A stretch of DNA of 64,000 nt from CBFIDE01 sp965661265 (lineage in GTDB: Bacteria; Bacteroidota; Bacteroidia; Flavobacteriales; Schleiferiaceae). Under the pieces are notes generated by a model, which saw only the letters and a program-made list of their open reading frames with translations, did no database searches and was not told the DNA's origin. The position numbers and the translations under genes are program-made. The stretch spans positions 62,001-126,000 of the forward strand of contig CBFIDE010000004.1 of assembly GCA_965661265.1 (NCBI GenBank). Direction: 5' to 3'. Below are positions 50,099 through 59,440 of this stretch, piece by piece (positions within the stretch are counted from its first letter, which is position 1; each line of letters begins with the position of its first letter).

Positions 50099-52915
50099 TT
50101 AATGTGCTTCCAACCAATTAGCGCCTTGACCAAATTCTGCTATTAATGGAATCTTAGTTTCAACAGCATTCTCCATTGATTCTCTAATCATTTCTTCTAG
50201 CTCTGCTAACTCATCCTTGTGAGCATCAAAAACCAATTCATCATGAACTTGTAAAAGCATCTTTGATTTCATTGGCTTCTCTTGAATTTTATCAAAAAGC
50301 TTAATCATTGCAATTTTAATAATATCAGCAGCCGACCCTTGAATGGGTGCATTAACAGCATTTCTTTCTGCATGTGTTCTAACCATGGCATTCTTAGAAT
50401 TAATATCCTTCAAATATCTCCGTCTGCCCATCATCGTTTCAACATATCCCTGCTCCCTAGCTACTTCCTTTTGATTTTCTATATAATCCCTGATGCCAGG
50501 GTATGTTTGAAAGTATGATTTTATTATTTCTGAAGCTTCTTTTCTACTCAAGTCCGTTTGTTGACTTAATCCAAAAGCGCTAACACCATAGATAATTCCA
50601 AAATTTACTGTTTTTGCATTAGACCTTTGCTCTCTTGTAACCTTTTCTAATGGAACATTAAAAACCTTCGCAGCAGTTGCGGCATGAATATCTTCACCAT
50701 TAATAAAAGCTTCAGACATAAACTTATCGCCACTTAATTCGGCAATTAATCTTAACTCAATTTGCGAATAATCCGCAGCTAAAATAAGGTGATCCTTATC
50801 CCGAGGAATAAAAGCCTTTCGCACTTCTTGTCCCCTTTTTGTTCTAATCGGGATATTCTGGAGATTTGGATTATTACTACTCAACCTACCCGTTGCTGCC
50901 ACAGCCTGATTAAAACTAGTGTGTATTCTATTTGTTTTTTCGCTAACCAGAGTAGGAAGCGCATCTACATAAGTACTTTTGAGCTTTACGAGCTGTCTAT
51001 ATTCTAATACCTTGGCAACGATTTCATGTTCTTTTAATTCTACCAATACATCCTCTGAAGTACTATACTGGCCTGTTTTGGTCTTTTTAGCTTTTTCAGA
51101 TAATTGTAAATCTTCAAAAAGAACTAGGCCCAACTGTTTTGGAGACGAAATGTTAAACTCCTTTCCAGCGATTTCAATAATTCTGGCACTGATATCTGCA
51201 ATATCCTTTTCGAGTTCAACTGAAAGCTTATAAAGAGCCTCCACATCCAGCATAATGCCCTCAGTTTCCATATCCGCTAAAACAGGGACTAAAGGCATTT
51301 CAATTTCCTTAAACACCTTACTTAATTGGTTTTTCTCCAATTCAGCTTTAAAAACTTCATATAATCTAAAAGTTATATCAGAGTCCTCTCCAGCATATTC
51401 AGCTACATCCTGAACGGCCACATCCCGCATACTTTTTTGATTCTTTCCTTTCTTACCTATTAAGCTCTCTATAGATTTAGGTGTATAATTCAAATAAGTT
51501 TCCGCCAGCACATCCATATTGTGGCGCATATCGGGTTGAATTAAATAATGAGCTAACATGGTGTCAAATAATGGTCCTTTAACTTCAACACTATGACTCT
51601 TTAAAACCGATATATCATACTTAATATTTTGCCCTACTTTCTCAATACCTTCATTTTCAAAGAAAGGTCTAAACTCCTCTAATATTTCTTCAGATTGACC
51701 CTCTGGAATGCTCAAATAATAAGCCTTATTTGCCTCATAGGTAAAGGCAATTCCTATAAGCTCCGCCACTTTGGTGTCCAATCCTGTTGTCTCTGTATCA
51801 AAGCAAACTACCTTCTGTTTCAGTAAATTCTCCAATAATAATTTACGAGCTTCAATATGCTCAACCAGCTGATACCAATGATCTGCGCTACTTAAATCTG
51901 CTTTAGCGCTCACCAATTCTTCATTAGAGTTAATATAGGCTCCAAATAAATCTGTTTGTCCATTTAATGGTTGGCTAGGGGCTTCCGCCGATTTATTCTC
52001 GGGCTCTTTTAGAACTATATCTCCCCCTGAAGAATGAGATTTCATTACTCTTTTCATTAGAGTTCGAAACTCAAGAGTTTCAAATATTTCCTGAACTTTA
52101 TTTAAGTCTGCTTCCTCACTCTTAAATTCTTCTGCCTTAAATTCAACTGGAGCATCTGTTAAAATCTTGGCAAGTTTTTTTGACAATAATCCTTGCTCTT
52201 TATTCTCTCTTATTTTCTCTCCAAGTTTACCTTTAATATCTCCAACATTTTCCAGCATATTTTCCATGCTACCATACTCTGCTAACAATTTCTGAGCGGT
52301 TTTAGGTCCTACTCCCGGAAATCCTGGGATATTATCAACGGCATCACCCATCATTCCTAAATAATCAACTACTTGTTCTACCTTGTCAATTCCAAATTTG
52401 GTTTTGATTTCTTCAATACCCCATACCTCCGCCGGATTTCCAGAACGCCCTGGTCTATACATCCATACATTTTCTCTCACAAGCTGGCCAAAATCTTTGT
52501 CAGGCGTCATCATATAAACATCAAAGCCTTTATCCGATGCTTGCCAAGCTAAAGTTCCGATTACATCATCTGCTTCATATCCATCTACTCCAATAAATGG
52601 AATATTCATGGCCTCTAAAATGGCCCTTATATAAGGAACTGAAATTTTTATTGCCTCTGGAGTTTCATCTCTATTAGCTTTGTAATCTGTATACTCAATA
52701 TGCCTAACAGTTGGTGCTGATGTATCATATACAACAGCAATATGACTAGGATTTTGTTTCTCAAGAACCTCTAACAATGTAGTTGTAAAACCAAAAATTG
52801 CAGATGTATCTAAACCTTTTGAGCTAACTCTAGGGTTATTAATAAAAGCAAAGTATGATCTATAAATTAGTGCAAATGCATCTAATAGAAATAACTTTGG
52901 GGTTTTTTCGGACAT
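50099..52915 (-). CDS. polA: DNA polymerase I
   Basis: A 938-residue polymerase with all three activities. The 5'-3' exonuclease domain occupies about residues 1-290 (LLDAFALIYRSYFAF, GYEADDVIGTLA, GDAVDNIPGFPGVGPKTA). The 3'-5' proofreading site is intact: CFDTETTGLD (about residue 372), QNIKYDISVLK and YAGEDSDITFRLY. The polymerase motifs are AADYSQIELRL, RSNAKTVNFGIIYGVSAFG (O helix) and QVHDELVFDA. It functions in Okazaki fragment processing and repair. A 69-bp gap separates it from a divergent gene. Confidence 0.98.
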   Translation of the reverse strand: MSEKTPKLFLLDAFALIYRSYFAFINNPRVSSKGLDTSAIFGFTTTLLEVLEKQNPSHIAVVYDTSAPTVRHIEYTDYKANRDETPEAIKISVPYIRAILEAMNIPFIGVDGYEADDVIGTLAWQASDKGFDVYMMTPDKDFGQLVRENVWMYRPGRSGNPAEVWGIEEIKTKFGIDKVEQVVDYLGMMGDAVDNIPGFPGVGPKTAQKLLAEYGSMENMLENVGDIKGKLGEKIRENKEQGLLSKKLAKILTDAPVEFKAEEFKSEEADLNKVQEIFETLEFRTLMKRVMKSHSSGGDIVLKEPENKSAEAPSQPLNGQTDLFGAYINSNEELVSAKADLSSADHWYQLVEHIEARKLLLENLLKQKVVCFDTETTGLDTKVAELIGIAFTYEANKAYYLSIPEGQSEEILEEFRPFFENEGIEKVGQNIKYDISVLKSHSVEVKGPLFDTMLAHYLIQPDMRHNMDVLAETYLNYTPKSIESLIGKKGKNQKSMRDVAVQDVAEYAGEDSDITFRLYEVFKAELEKNQLSKVFKEIEMPLVPVLADMETEGIMLDVEALYKLSVELEKDIADISARIIEIAGKEFNISSPKQLGLVLFEDLQLSEKAKKTKTGQYSTSEDVLVELKEHEIVAKVLEYRQLVKLKSTYVDALPTLVSEKTNRIHTSFNQAVAATGRLSSNNPNLQNIPIRTKRGQEVRKAFIPRDKDHLILAADYSQIELRLIAELSGDKFMSEAFINGEDIHAATAAKVFNVPLEKVTREQRSNAKTVNFGIIYGVSAFGLSQQTDLSRKEASEIIKSYFQTYPGIRDYIENQKEVAREQGYVETMMGRRRYLKDINSKNAMVRTHAERNAVNAPIQGSAADIIKIAMIKLFDKIQEKPMKSKMLLQVHDELVFDAHKDELAELEEMIRESMENAVETKIPLIAEFGQGANWLEAH

Positions 52916-52984
52916 TTAGAAAATATTTGGCACTAAAATAACCAATAAAGCAAGCTTAACAAGAGCATTTAGCAATTAAGAAAT

Positions 52985-54211
52985 ATGACTTTAAGAATAA
53001 TAATAACCTTTGCAATCCTTATCGGGATTGATCTCTATGCTTTTCAAGCAATTAGAACCGTCTTTCCAGAAACTAAATGGATCTATTGGGTTTATTGGAT
53101 TAGCTCTGGGGGTCTTCTAGCCTACCTTTTGTATATCATCCTTAATTTTGACAGAAGTGCTGGCCCAGCTTCCATTTCCTCATTTATAGGCCTGATGGTA
53201 CTTTTTTCTGTTCCTAAAATGCTGCTCATCGTTTTTCTTATTGGAGAAGATCTATGGAGACTAATAGAAGGAGTTGGGAAATCAGTAATAGGATCTTCAT
53301 CAAATGATGGATTTATTCCAAGTAGAAGAAGATTTGTAAGCCAGACGGCCCTAATAGTTTCCGCTATTCCCTTTGCAGGGATTATACACGGAATTTGGAA
53401 GGGAAAGTATAATTATCGTGTGATTAAAAAAACAATCGTCTTTGATAATCTTCCTAAAGAATTTGATGGCTTTACTCTTACTCAAATATCTGACGTTCAT
53501 TCTGGGAGTTTCGACAATGCTGAAAAAATCAAATATGGCTTAGACCTTATTAATGAGCAAAAGTCCGATGTAATTATATTTACCGGTGACCTAGTAAACA
53601 ATACCGCGGATGAGATGAAGCCCTGGGAAGCAATGTTTTCTGAGCTTCATGCTGAAATGGGGAAATATTCAATTCTAGGAAATCATGACTATGGCGACTA
53701 TGTAAAGTGGAATAGCCCTAAAGAAAAACAAGAAAATTTAGAAGAACTTTATAGAGTTCATGAAAGAATCGGCTTTAAGCTTCTAAGAAATGAGAACCTA
53801 AAACTCTATAAAAAAGGTGCCAGTATTGACCTGGTAGGGGTTGAAAACTGGGGCAAAGGCTTTGCACAACATGGTGACTTAGACAAGGCAAGTAAAAACT
53901 TATCTCCGGAAAGCTTTAAGATTCTAATGTCTCATGACCCTTCACATTTTGATGAGATTGCTAAAATTCATCCCAAGAATTTTGACATTACCTTTAGCGG
54001 TCATACCCATGGAATGCAATTTGGCATTGAGATTCCTGGTTGGATAAAATGGAGCCCCGTTAAATTTAGATACCCTAAATGGGCCGGTCTTTATACAGAG
54101 GAATCCAAACATTTATATGTCAATAGGGGCTTTGGTTTCTTAGCGTTTCCTGGTCGTGTAGGAATTTGGCCTGAAATCACTGTTATTGAATTTAAGAGCA
54201 ATCAAGTATAA
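52985..54211 (+). CDS. Membrane-anchored calcineurin-like metallophosphoesterase
   Basis: A 408-residue protein. Three or four hydrophobic segments in residues 1-135 anchor it, and the phosphoesterase domain (about 150-400) has all metal motifs: ISDVHSG, FTGDLVNN, ILGNHDYGDY and FSGHTHGMQFG. Homologs of the YkuE type act on UDP-diacylglucosamine-like or other phosphoesters; the substrate is not determined. It is divergent from polA and precedes a lipoprotein gene by 50 bp. Family length and motif order are normal. Confidence 0.9.
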   Translation: MTLRIIITFAILIGIDLYAFQAIRTVFPETKWIYWVYWISSGGLLAYLLYIILNFDRSAGPASISSFIGLMVLFSVPKMLLIVFLIGEDLWRLIEGVGKSVIGSSSNDGFIPSRRRFVSQTALIVSAIPFAGIIHGIWKGKYNYRVIKKTIVFDNLPKEFDGFTLTQISDVHSGSFDNAEKIKYGLDLINEQKSDVIIFTGDLVNNTADEMKPWEAMFSELHAEMGKYSILGNHDYGDYVKWNSPKEKQENLEELYRVHERIGFKLLRNENLKLYKKGASIDLVGVENWGKGFAQHGDLDKASKNLSPESFKILMSHDPSHFDEIAKIHPKNFDITFSGHTHGMQFGIEIPGWIKWSPVKFRYPKWAGLYTEESKHLYVNRGFGFLAFPGRVGIWPEITVIEFKSNQV

Positions 54212-54261
54212 TTTGTATTATTGCTGTACAAAGACGTCATTCTAATTTTAGAATATTTGCT

Positions 54262-54819
54262 ATGAAAAATTTACTTTATTTCTGTTTTGCCGCTATAATT
54301 TTCACTTCTTGTGGAAAGGAAGTTGATGAAGGCGAGGTATTAGCTTCTCTTGCTGAACAAGGAATTTTCCCTAACGGTGGTGCTGCTGCAGTAATAGCTT
54401 CTGGTCCTTGGAGACAAACGGCTCATGAGGAAACAGAAGGAGAAATTTACATTGATGGCGTGAAGTTGTATGACTTTACTGTTACTAGTTCAAACTTTCT
54501 AGGAAACCTTAATTATCTTATTGATTCTACTTTTTCTTCTAATCTCGGCTTTGATTATGTCACTACCTTGGAAGCTGGAGGACAAACTTTCCCTCAGCCA
54601 GGACAAAACCCACAGATCACTTCTAATGGCAAATGGACTTATGATGAAGAAAAAAATCAAATAATAATGGATGCTAGTGGCTTGATCAGTATTTGGGATA
54701 TTACTGCTTTAACATCTAGCAGCTTGGAAATCACTTATAAACTGGACAAAACTGAAAATATTATTGGATCAACACAAAGAACTTTAAGCACCGTTGTAAA
54801 AAAGTTTCAAAGACCTTAA
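54262..54819 (+). CDS. Predicted lipoprotein, lipocalin-like size
   Basis: A 185-residue lipoprotein: signal NLLYFCFAAIIFTSC with lipobox Cys17 and acidic residues (GKEVDEGE) behind it, a surface-export-like pattern. The mature part is beta-rich, with GPWRQTAHEETEGEIYIDG, SNGKWTYDEEKNQIIMDASG and IWDITALTSSSLEITYKL, suggesting a small barrel of lipocalin-like type. Family not recognised. It ends exactly where the convergent threonine dehydrogenase gene ends (no gap), so no terminator separates the two. Confidence 0.78.
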   Translation: MKNLLYFCFAAIIFTSCGKEVDEGEVLASLAEQGIFPNGGAAAVIASGPWRQTAHEETEGEIYIDGVKLYDFTVTSSNFLGNLNYLIDSTFSSNLGFDYVTTLEAGGQTFPQPGQNPQITSNGKWTYDEEKNQIIMDASGLISIWDITALTSSSLEITYKLDKTENIIGSTQRTLSTVVKKFQRP

Positions 54820-55767
54820 TTATTGGTATTTAGCAGCTAGTTTTTGCAGCATATCAGATACCATATCTTCTAATTTATAATCAAGTTTCCAACCCCAATC
54901 TTTTTGTGCGTAGGAATCTTCAATGCTTTGGGGCCAGCCCTGAGCAATTTTATCTCTAAAGTCTTCTTTATAAGATATTTCAAAATCAGGAATGTGTTTT
55001 TGAATTTCGATGGCCAATTCTGCCGGCGTAAAGGAAAAGGCAGCTAAATTATAACTTGTCCTAATTTTCACGTCCTCTGGTGTTGCTTCCATTATACCTA
55101 TAGTGGCTTTTATAGCATCAGGCATATACATCATTGGTAAGCGAGTATTTGCTCCAATATAGCTAGTGTATTTCTTGTTCTTTAGAGCTTCATGAAAGAT
55201 TTCAACTGCATAATCAGTAGTGCCTCCACCAGGAGCTGCTTTATAAGATATTAAGCCTGGATATCTAAGCCCCCTTACATCTACTCCATAATTATTATGA
55301 TAATATTGACACCAAAGTTCTCCACTTAATTTACTAATCCCATAAACAGTAGTAGGGTCCATGATAGTATATTGCTCTGTATTTTGTTTAGGAGTTGTAG
55401 GTCCAAAAGCTGCAATACTACTTGGCCAATATAGTTGCTTATAATGCCCTTCTTTTGCCAGCTCTAAAGCATTAAAAAGACTCAACATATTTAAATCCCA
55501 TCCCTTTGCTGGGAACTTTTCAGCGGTGGCTGAAAGCATAGCCACTAAATGATAGATTTGCGTAATCTCATACTTATTAATTAACCTCAGCATCCCTTCT
55601 TTATCAGTCGCGTCAAGCACTTCAAAAGGGCCGTCATAACTAGAATCTTGCGGTTCCCTTAAATCAGAGGCAACAACATTGGCAGAGCCATGCTTTTTTC
55701 TTAATTGAGCTATAAGGTCTGTTCCTATTTGACCTGAGGAACCAAGTACTAGAATGCGTTCTGCCAT
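54820..55767 (-). CDS. tdh: L-threonine 3-dehydrogenase, SDR type
   Basis: A 315-residue NAD-dependent extended SDR of the UDP-galactose-epimerase-like threonine dehydrogenase group, as characterised in Flavobacterium frigidimaris; the reaction is threonine to 2-amino-3-ketobutyrate. Rossmann motif LVLGSSGQIGTDLIAQLRKK, substrate region LVAMLSATAEKFPAKGWDLN, WPSSIAAFGPTTPK, and catalytic YGISKLSGE (Y-x3-K), then LRYPGLISYKAAPGGGTTDYA. These details fit this enzyme better than a sugar epimerase. No 2-amino-3-ketobutyrate CoA ligase gene is adjacent. Confidence 0.9.
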   Translation of the reverse strand: MAERILVLGSSGQIGTDLIAQLRKKHGSANVVASDLREPQDSSYDGPFEVLDATDKEGMLRLINKYEITQIYHLVAMLSATAEKFPAKGWDLNMLSLFNALELAKEGHYKQLYWPSSIAAFGPTTPKQNTEQYTIMDPTTVYGISKLSGELWCQYYHNNYGVDVRGLRYPGLISYKAAPGGGTTDYAVEIFHEALKNKKYTSYIGANTRLPMMYMPDAIKATIGIMEATPEDVKIRTSYNLAAFSFTPAELAIEIQKHIPDFEISYKEDFRDKIAQGWPQSIEDSYAQKDWGWKLDYKLEDMVSDMLQKLAAKYQ

Positions 55768-55877
55768 TACTTTTAAATTTAAAACAAATATAATTGAAAA
55801 GCTTACTGCCCAATATCAATTCTATTCAAGAATTTATAAACCTATTTGTTTATTCTTTAACGAGCTTTTTGATTTTG

Positions 55878-55885
55878 TAAATTTG
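55878..55885 (+). promoter_or_regulatory. -7 element of the tRNA uridine hydroxylase gene
   Basis: TAAATTTG, matching TAnnTTTG, 18 bp before the ATG at 55904. CTTT at 55855-55858 is a weak -33 candidate. Its position supports the 55904 start. Confidence 0.5.
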
Positions 55886-55903
55886 CCCAATAAATCTATT
55901 TCA

Positions 55904-56947
55904 ATGGACCCTAACGCAGGAAAAAAAGAATTAATAAATAGACTAAGTCGAGAGGAGTTAGAAGAGAAGCTAGCTAAGGAGAAGTTTAAAAGAAAAACTC
56001 TTTCCTTTTATCGTTATGTTATAATTGAAAATCCACAGGAGTTTAGAGATCTCCTTTTTCAAGAATGGAGTCAATTAGATTGTTTAGGTAGGATTTATGT
56101 TGCTAAGGAAGGTATTAATGCTCAAATGAATGTTCCTGAATATCATTGGGATGAATTCTTAGAAAAGCTTAATGCTCATACTGAACTTTACGAAATTCCA
56201 TTAAAGATTGCGGTTGAAGATGATGGTAAGTCCTTTATTAAACTATCTGTCAAGGTGCGCAAAAAGGTCTTAGCTGATGGACAAGATGATAATTCTTACG
56301 ATGTCACTCAAGTGGGAGCTCACTTAGATGCAGAACAATGGAATAAGGCAATGGATGAAGGAGCTGTAGTAGTGGACATTAGAAATCATTATGAAAATGA
56401 GATTGGTCATTTTGAAGGAGCTCTATTGCCTCAATCTGAAACTTTTAGAGAAGAATTACCGGAAGTTCTTGAAATGTTAAAAGGAAAGGAAGAAGAAAAA
56501 GTCCTTCTTTATTGTACTGGTGGCATACGTTGCGAAAAAACCTCAGCTTTCCTGAAACATCATGGATTTAAAGATGTCAACCAGCTTCATGGTGGAATTA
56601 TTGACTATGCCCGACAATTAAAAGTAAAAGATTTACCTAATAAATTTAAAGGCAAGAACTTTGTGTTTGATGAAAGGCTGGGCGAAAGTATCTCAAAAGA
56701 TGTAATCAGTAATTGCCATCAATGTGGAGAACCAAGTGATATTCATATAAATTGTGCTAATGTAAATTGTAACTTACTCTTTATTCAATGTGAATCTTGC
56801 TCTGTTCAACACGAAAAAACTTGTTCGGCAGAATGTCAAAAGATTATTCATATGACAGAAGAAGAGCAAAGAGAACTTAGAAAAGGGAAAGAAAATAAAA
56901 AGCGTTTTCACAGCCACAGAAAAGTAGACTTGAAGTCTAAGCTATGA
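55904..56947 (+). CDS. trhO: tRNA uridine(34) hydroxylase, rhodanese family (TrhO/YceA)
   Basis: A 347-residue rhodanese-family enzyme that 5-hydroxylates U34 of certain tRNAs using oxygen. The N-terminal acylphosphatase-like domain (LGRIYVAKEGINAQMNVPE) is followed by the rhodanese domain with catalytic Cys in LLYCTGGIRCEKTSAFL and LHGGIIDYARQL. A C-terminal zinc-ribbon-like region with eight or more Cys (CHQCGEPSDIHINCANVNC, CESCSVQHEKTCSAEC) completes it. I chose ATG 55904, which follows a -7 element; the open frame extends upstream to 55754 but that part is not family-like. Confidence 0.93.
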   Translation: MDPNAGKKELINRLSREELEEKLAKEKFKRKTLSFYRYVIIENPQEFRDLLFQEWSQLDCLGRIYVAKEGINAQMNVPEYHWDEFLEKLNAHTELYEIPLKIAVEDDGKSFIKLSVKVRKKVLADGQDDNSYDVTQVGAHLDAEQWNKAMDEGAVVVDIRNHYENEIGHFEGALLPQSETFREELPEVLEMLKGKEEEKVLLYCTGGIRCEKTSAFLKHHGFKDVNQLHGGIIDYARQLKVKDLPNKFKGKNFVFDERLGESISKDVISNCHQCGEPSDIHINCANVNCNLLFIQCESCSVQHEKTCSAECQKIIHMTEEEQRELRKGKENKKRFHSHRKVDLKSKL

Positions 56948-56978
56948 CAAATGTCATTTCAATCTGACTATTAAAATC

Positions 56979-56986
56979 TACTTTTG
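56979..56986 (+). promoter_or_regulatory. -7 element of the hmgA-hpd unit
   Basis: TACTTTTG, 17 bp before the hmgA ATG at 57004. TTTC at 56957-56960 is a weak -33 candidate (18-bp spacing). Confidence 0.5.
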
Positions 56987-57003
56987 TAACCTAAATTATA
57001 ATT

Positions 57004-58164
57004 ATGCCGATATTTCATACGCTGGGGAAAATCCCTCACAAAAGACATACTACCTTCCAAAAAGAAGATGGCTCGTACTACTACGAGCAACTTTTCGGAA
57101 CAGAAGGATTCAGCGGAATGTCTTCCCTTATTTATCATGAGCAAAGACCAACTCAAATTAAAAAGGTTTTAGGATCAAGGGATGTTACACCTGAAGTTGC
57201 TATTGCAAAAAATATTAGTAGTAAAATGTTAGATGGCTGGAAGGTGAAGCCAAAAGATGATTATCTAGAATCTAGAACTGCCGTTTTAGTAAATAATGAT
57301 TGTCATATCTCTTTAGCCGCTCCAAGAAAATCCATGACGGACTACTATTATAAAAATGCGGATGCAGATGAAATGATCTTTATCCATAAAGGTGCTGGCA
57401 CGCTGAGAACCATGATGGGAAACCTCAAGTTTGGATATGGTGATTACCTAATCGTGCCAAGGGGAATTATCTATCAAATCGAATTTGATACTGATGATAA
57501 TAGACTGTTCATAGTCGATTCATTTTCGCCAATTTATACTCCTAAGCGCTACAGAAATAATTTTGGTCAATTACTTGAACATTCTCCTTTTTGCGAGAGA
57601 GATATAAGAAGGCCGGAAGTTCTTGAAACTTACAATGAATCTGGAGAATTCTTAATGAAGATCAAAAAGGAAGGAGTAGAACACACTTTAGTCTACGCTT
57701 CTCACCCTTTTGATGTAGTTGGATGGGATGGAATGTGCTACCCTTATGCTTTTAATATTCTAGACTTTGAACCTATCACTGGTAGAGTTCACCAACCACC
57801 AACGGTTCACCAAACATTTGAAGCACACAATTTTGTAATTTGCTCTTTTGTGCCAAGGCTTTACGACTATCATCCTGAGGCTATTCCTGCTCCATATAAT
57901 CATTCTAATATAGATAGTGATGAAGTCCTGTATTATGTTGATGGTGACTTTATGAGTAGAAATCATGTTGACAAAGGATTTATTAGTCTTCACCCTGCCG
58001 GGATTCCACATGGTCCGCATCCTGGCGCTATGGAAAGATCTATCGGAAAGAAAGACACCTCTGAGCTTGCTGTAATGGTTGATACCTTTAAACCCTTACA
58101 AATAACAAAGGCGGCCCTTGAACTAAATGATGATGATTATTGGAAAAGCTGGATAGCGGAATAA
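57004..58164 (+). CDS. hmgA: Homogentisate 1,2-dioxygenase
   Basis: A non-heme iron dioxygenase, 386 residues, that opens homogentisate to maleylacetoacetate in tyrosine breakdown. Conserved blocks: YYYEQLFGTEGFSGMSSLIY, HKGAGTLRTMMGNLKFGYGDY, VVGWDGMCYPYAFNI, FVPRLYDYHPEAIPAPYNH, and SLHPAGIPHGPHPG with the iron ligands (His and Glu) near the C-terminal third. Somewhat shorter than the 440-residue form of proteobacteria but of normal length in this phylum. It is 27 bp upstream of hpd in the same unit. Confidence 0.94.
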   Translation: MPIFHTLGKIPHKRHTTFQKEDGSYYYEQLFGTEGFSGMSSLIYHEQRPTQIKKVLGSRDVTPEVAIAKNISSKMLDGWKVKPKDDYLESRTAVLVNNDCHISLAAPRKSMTDYYYKNADADEMIFIHKGAGTLRTMMGNLKFGYGDYLIVPRGIIYQIEFDTDDNRLFIVDSFSPIYTPKRYRNNFGQLLEHSPFCERDIRRPEVLETYNESGEFLMKIKKEGVEHTLVYASHPFDVVGWDGMCYPYAFNILDFEPITGRVHQPPTVHQTFEAHNFVICSFVPRLYDYHPEAIPAPYNHSNIDSDEVLYYVDGDFMSRNHVDKGFISLHPAGIPHGPHPGAMERSIGKKDTSELAVMVDTFKPLQITKAALELNDDDYWKSWIAE

Positions 58165-58191
58165 TCTAATTAAAAACTAAAAAATCAACTT

Positions 58192-59337
<1,146 letters not shown>

Positions 59338-59351
59338 TAATAAATACTTTA

Positions 59352-59383
59352 AAAAAAGGCGAGCTATCTAACTCGCCTTTTTT
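59352..59383 (+). terminator. Rho-independent terminator after hpd
   Basis: AAAAAAGGCGAG (59352-59363) pairs perfectly with CTCGCCTTTTTT (59372-59383) around an 8-nt loop, 14 bp after the stop codon. Confidence 0.92.
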
Positions 59384-59440
59384 AATTTTAGACGAACAAC
59401 TTTAAGGTTCAATTCATTGTCCTTAAGTAAACCCTCAAGA

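Noticed and set aside
55754..55903. A 50-residue N-terminal extension of the tRNA uridine hydroxylase.
   Set aside because: It runs through the promoter and overlaps the divergent dehydrogenase start; the family N-terminus and a TAAATTTG -7 element point to 55904.
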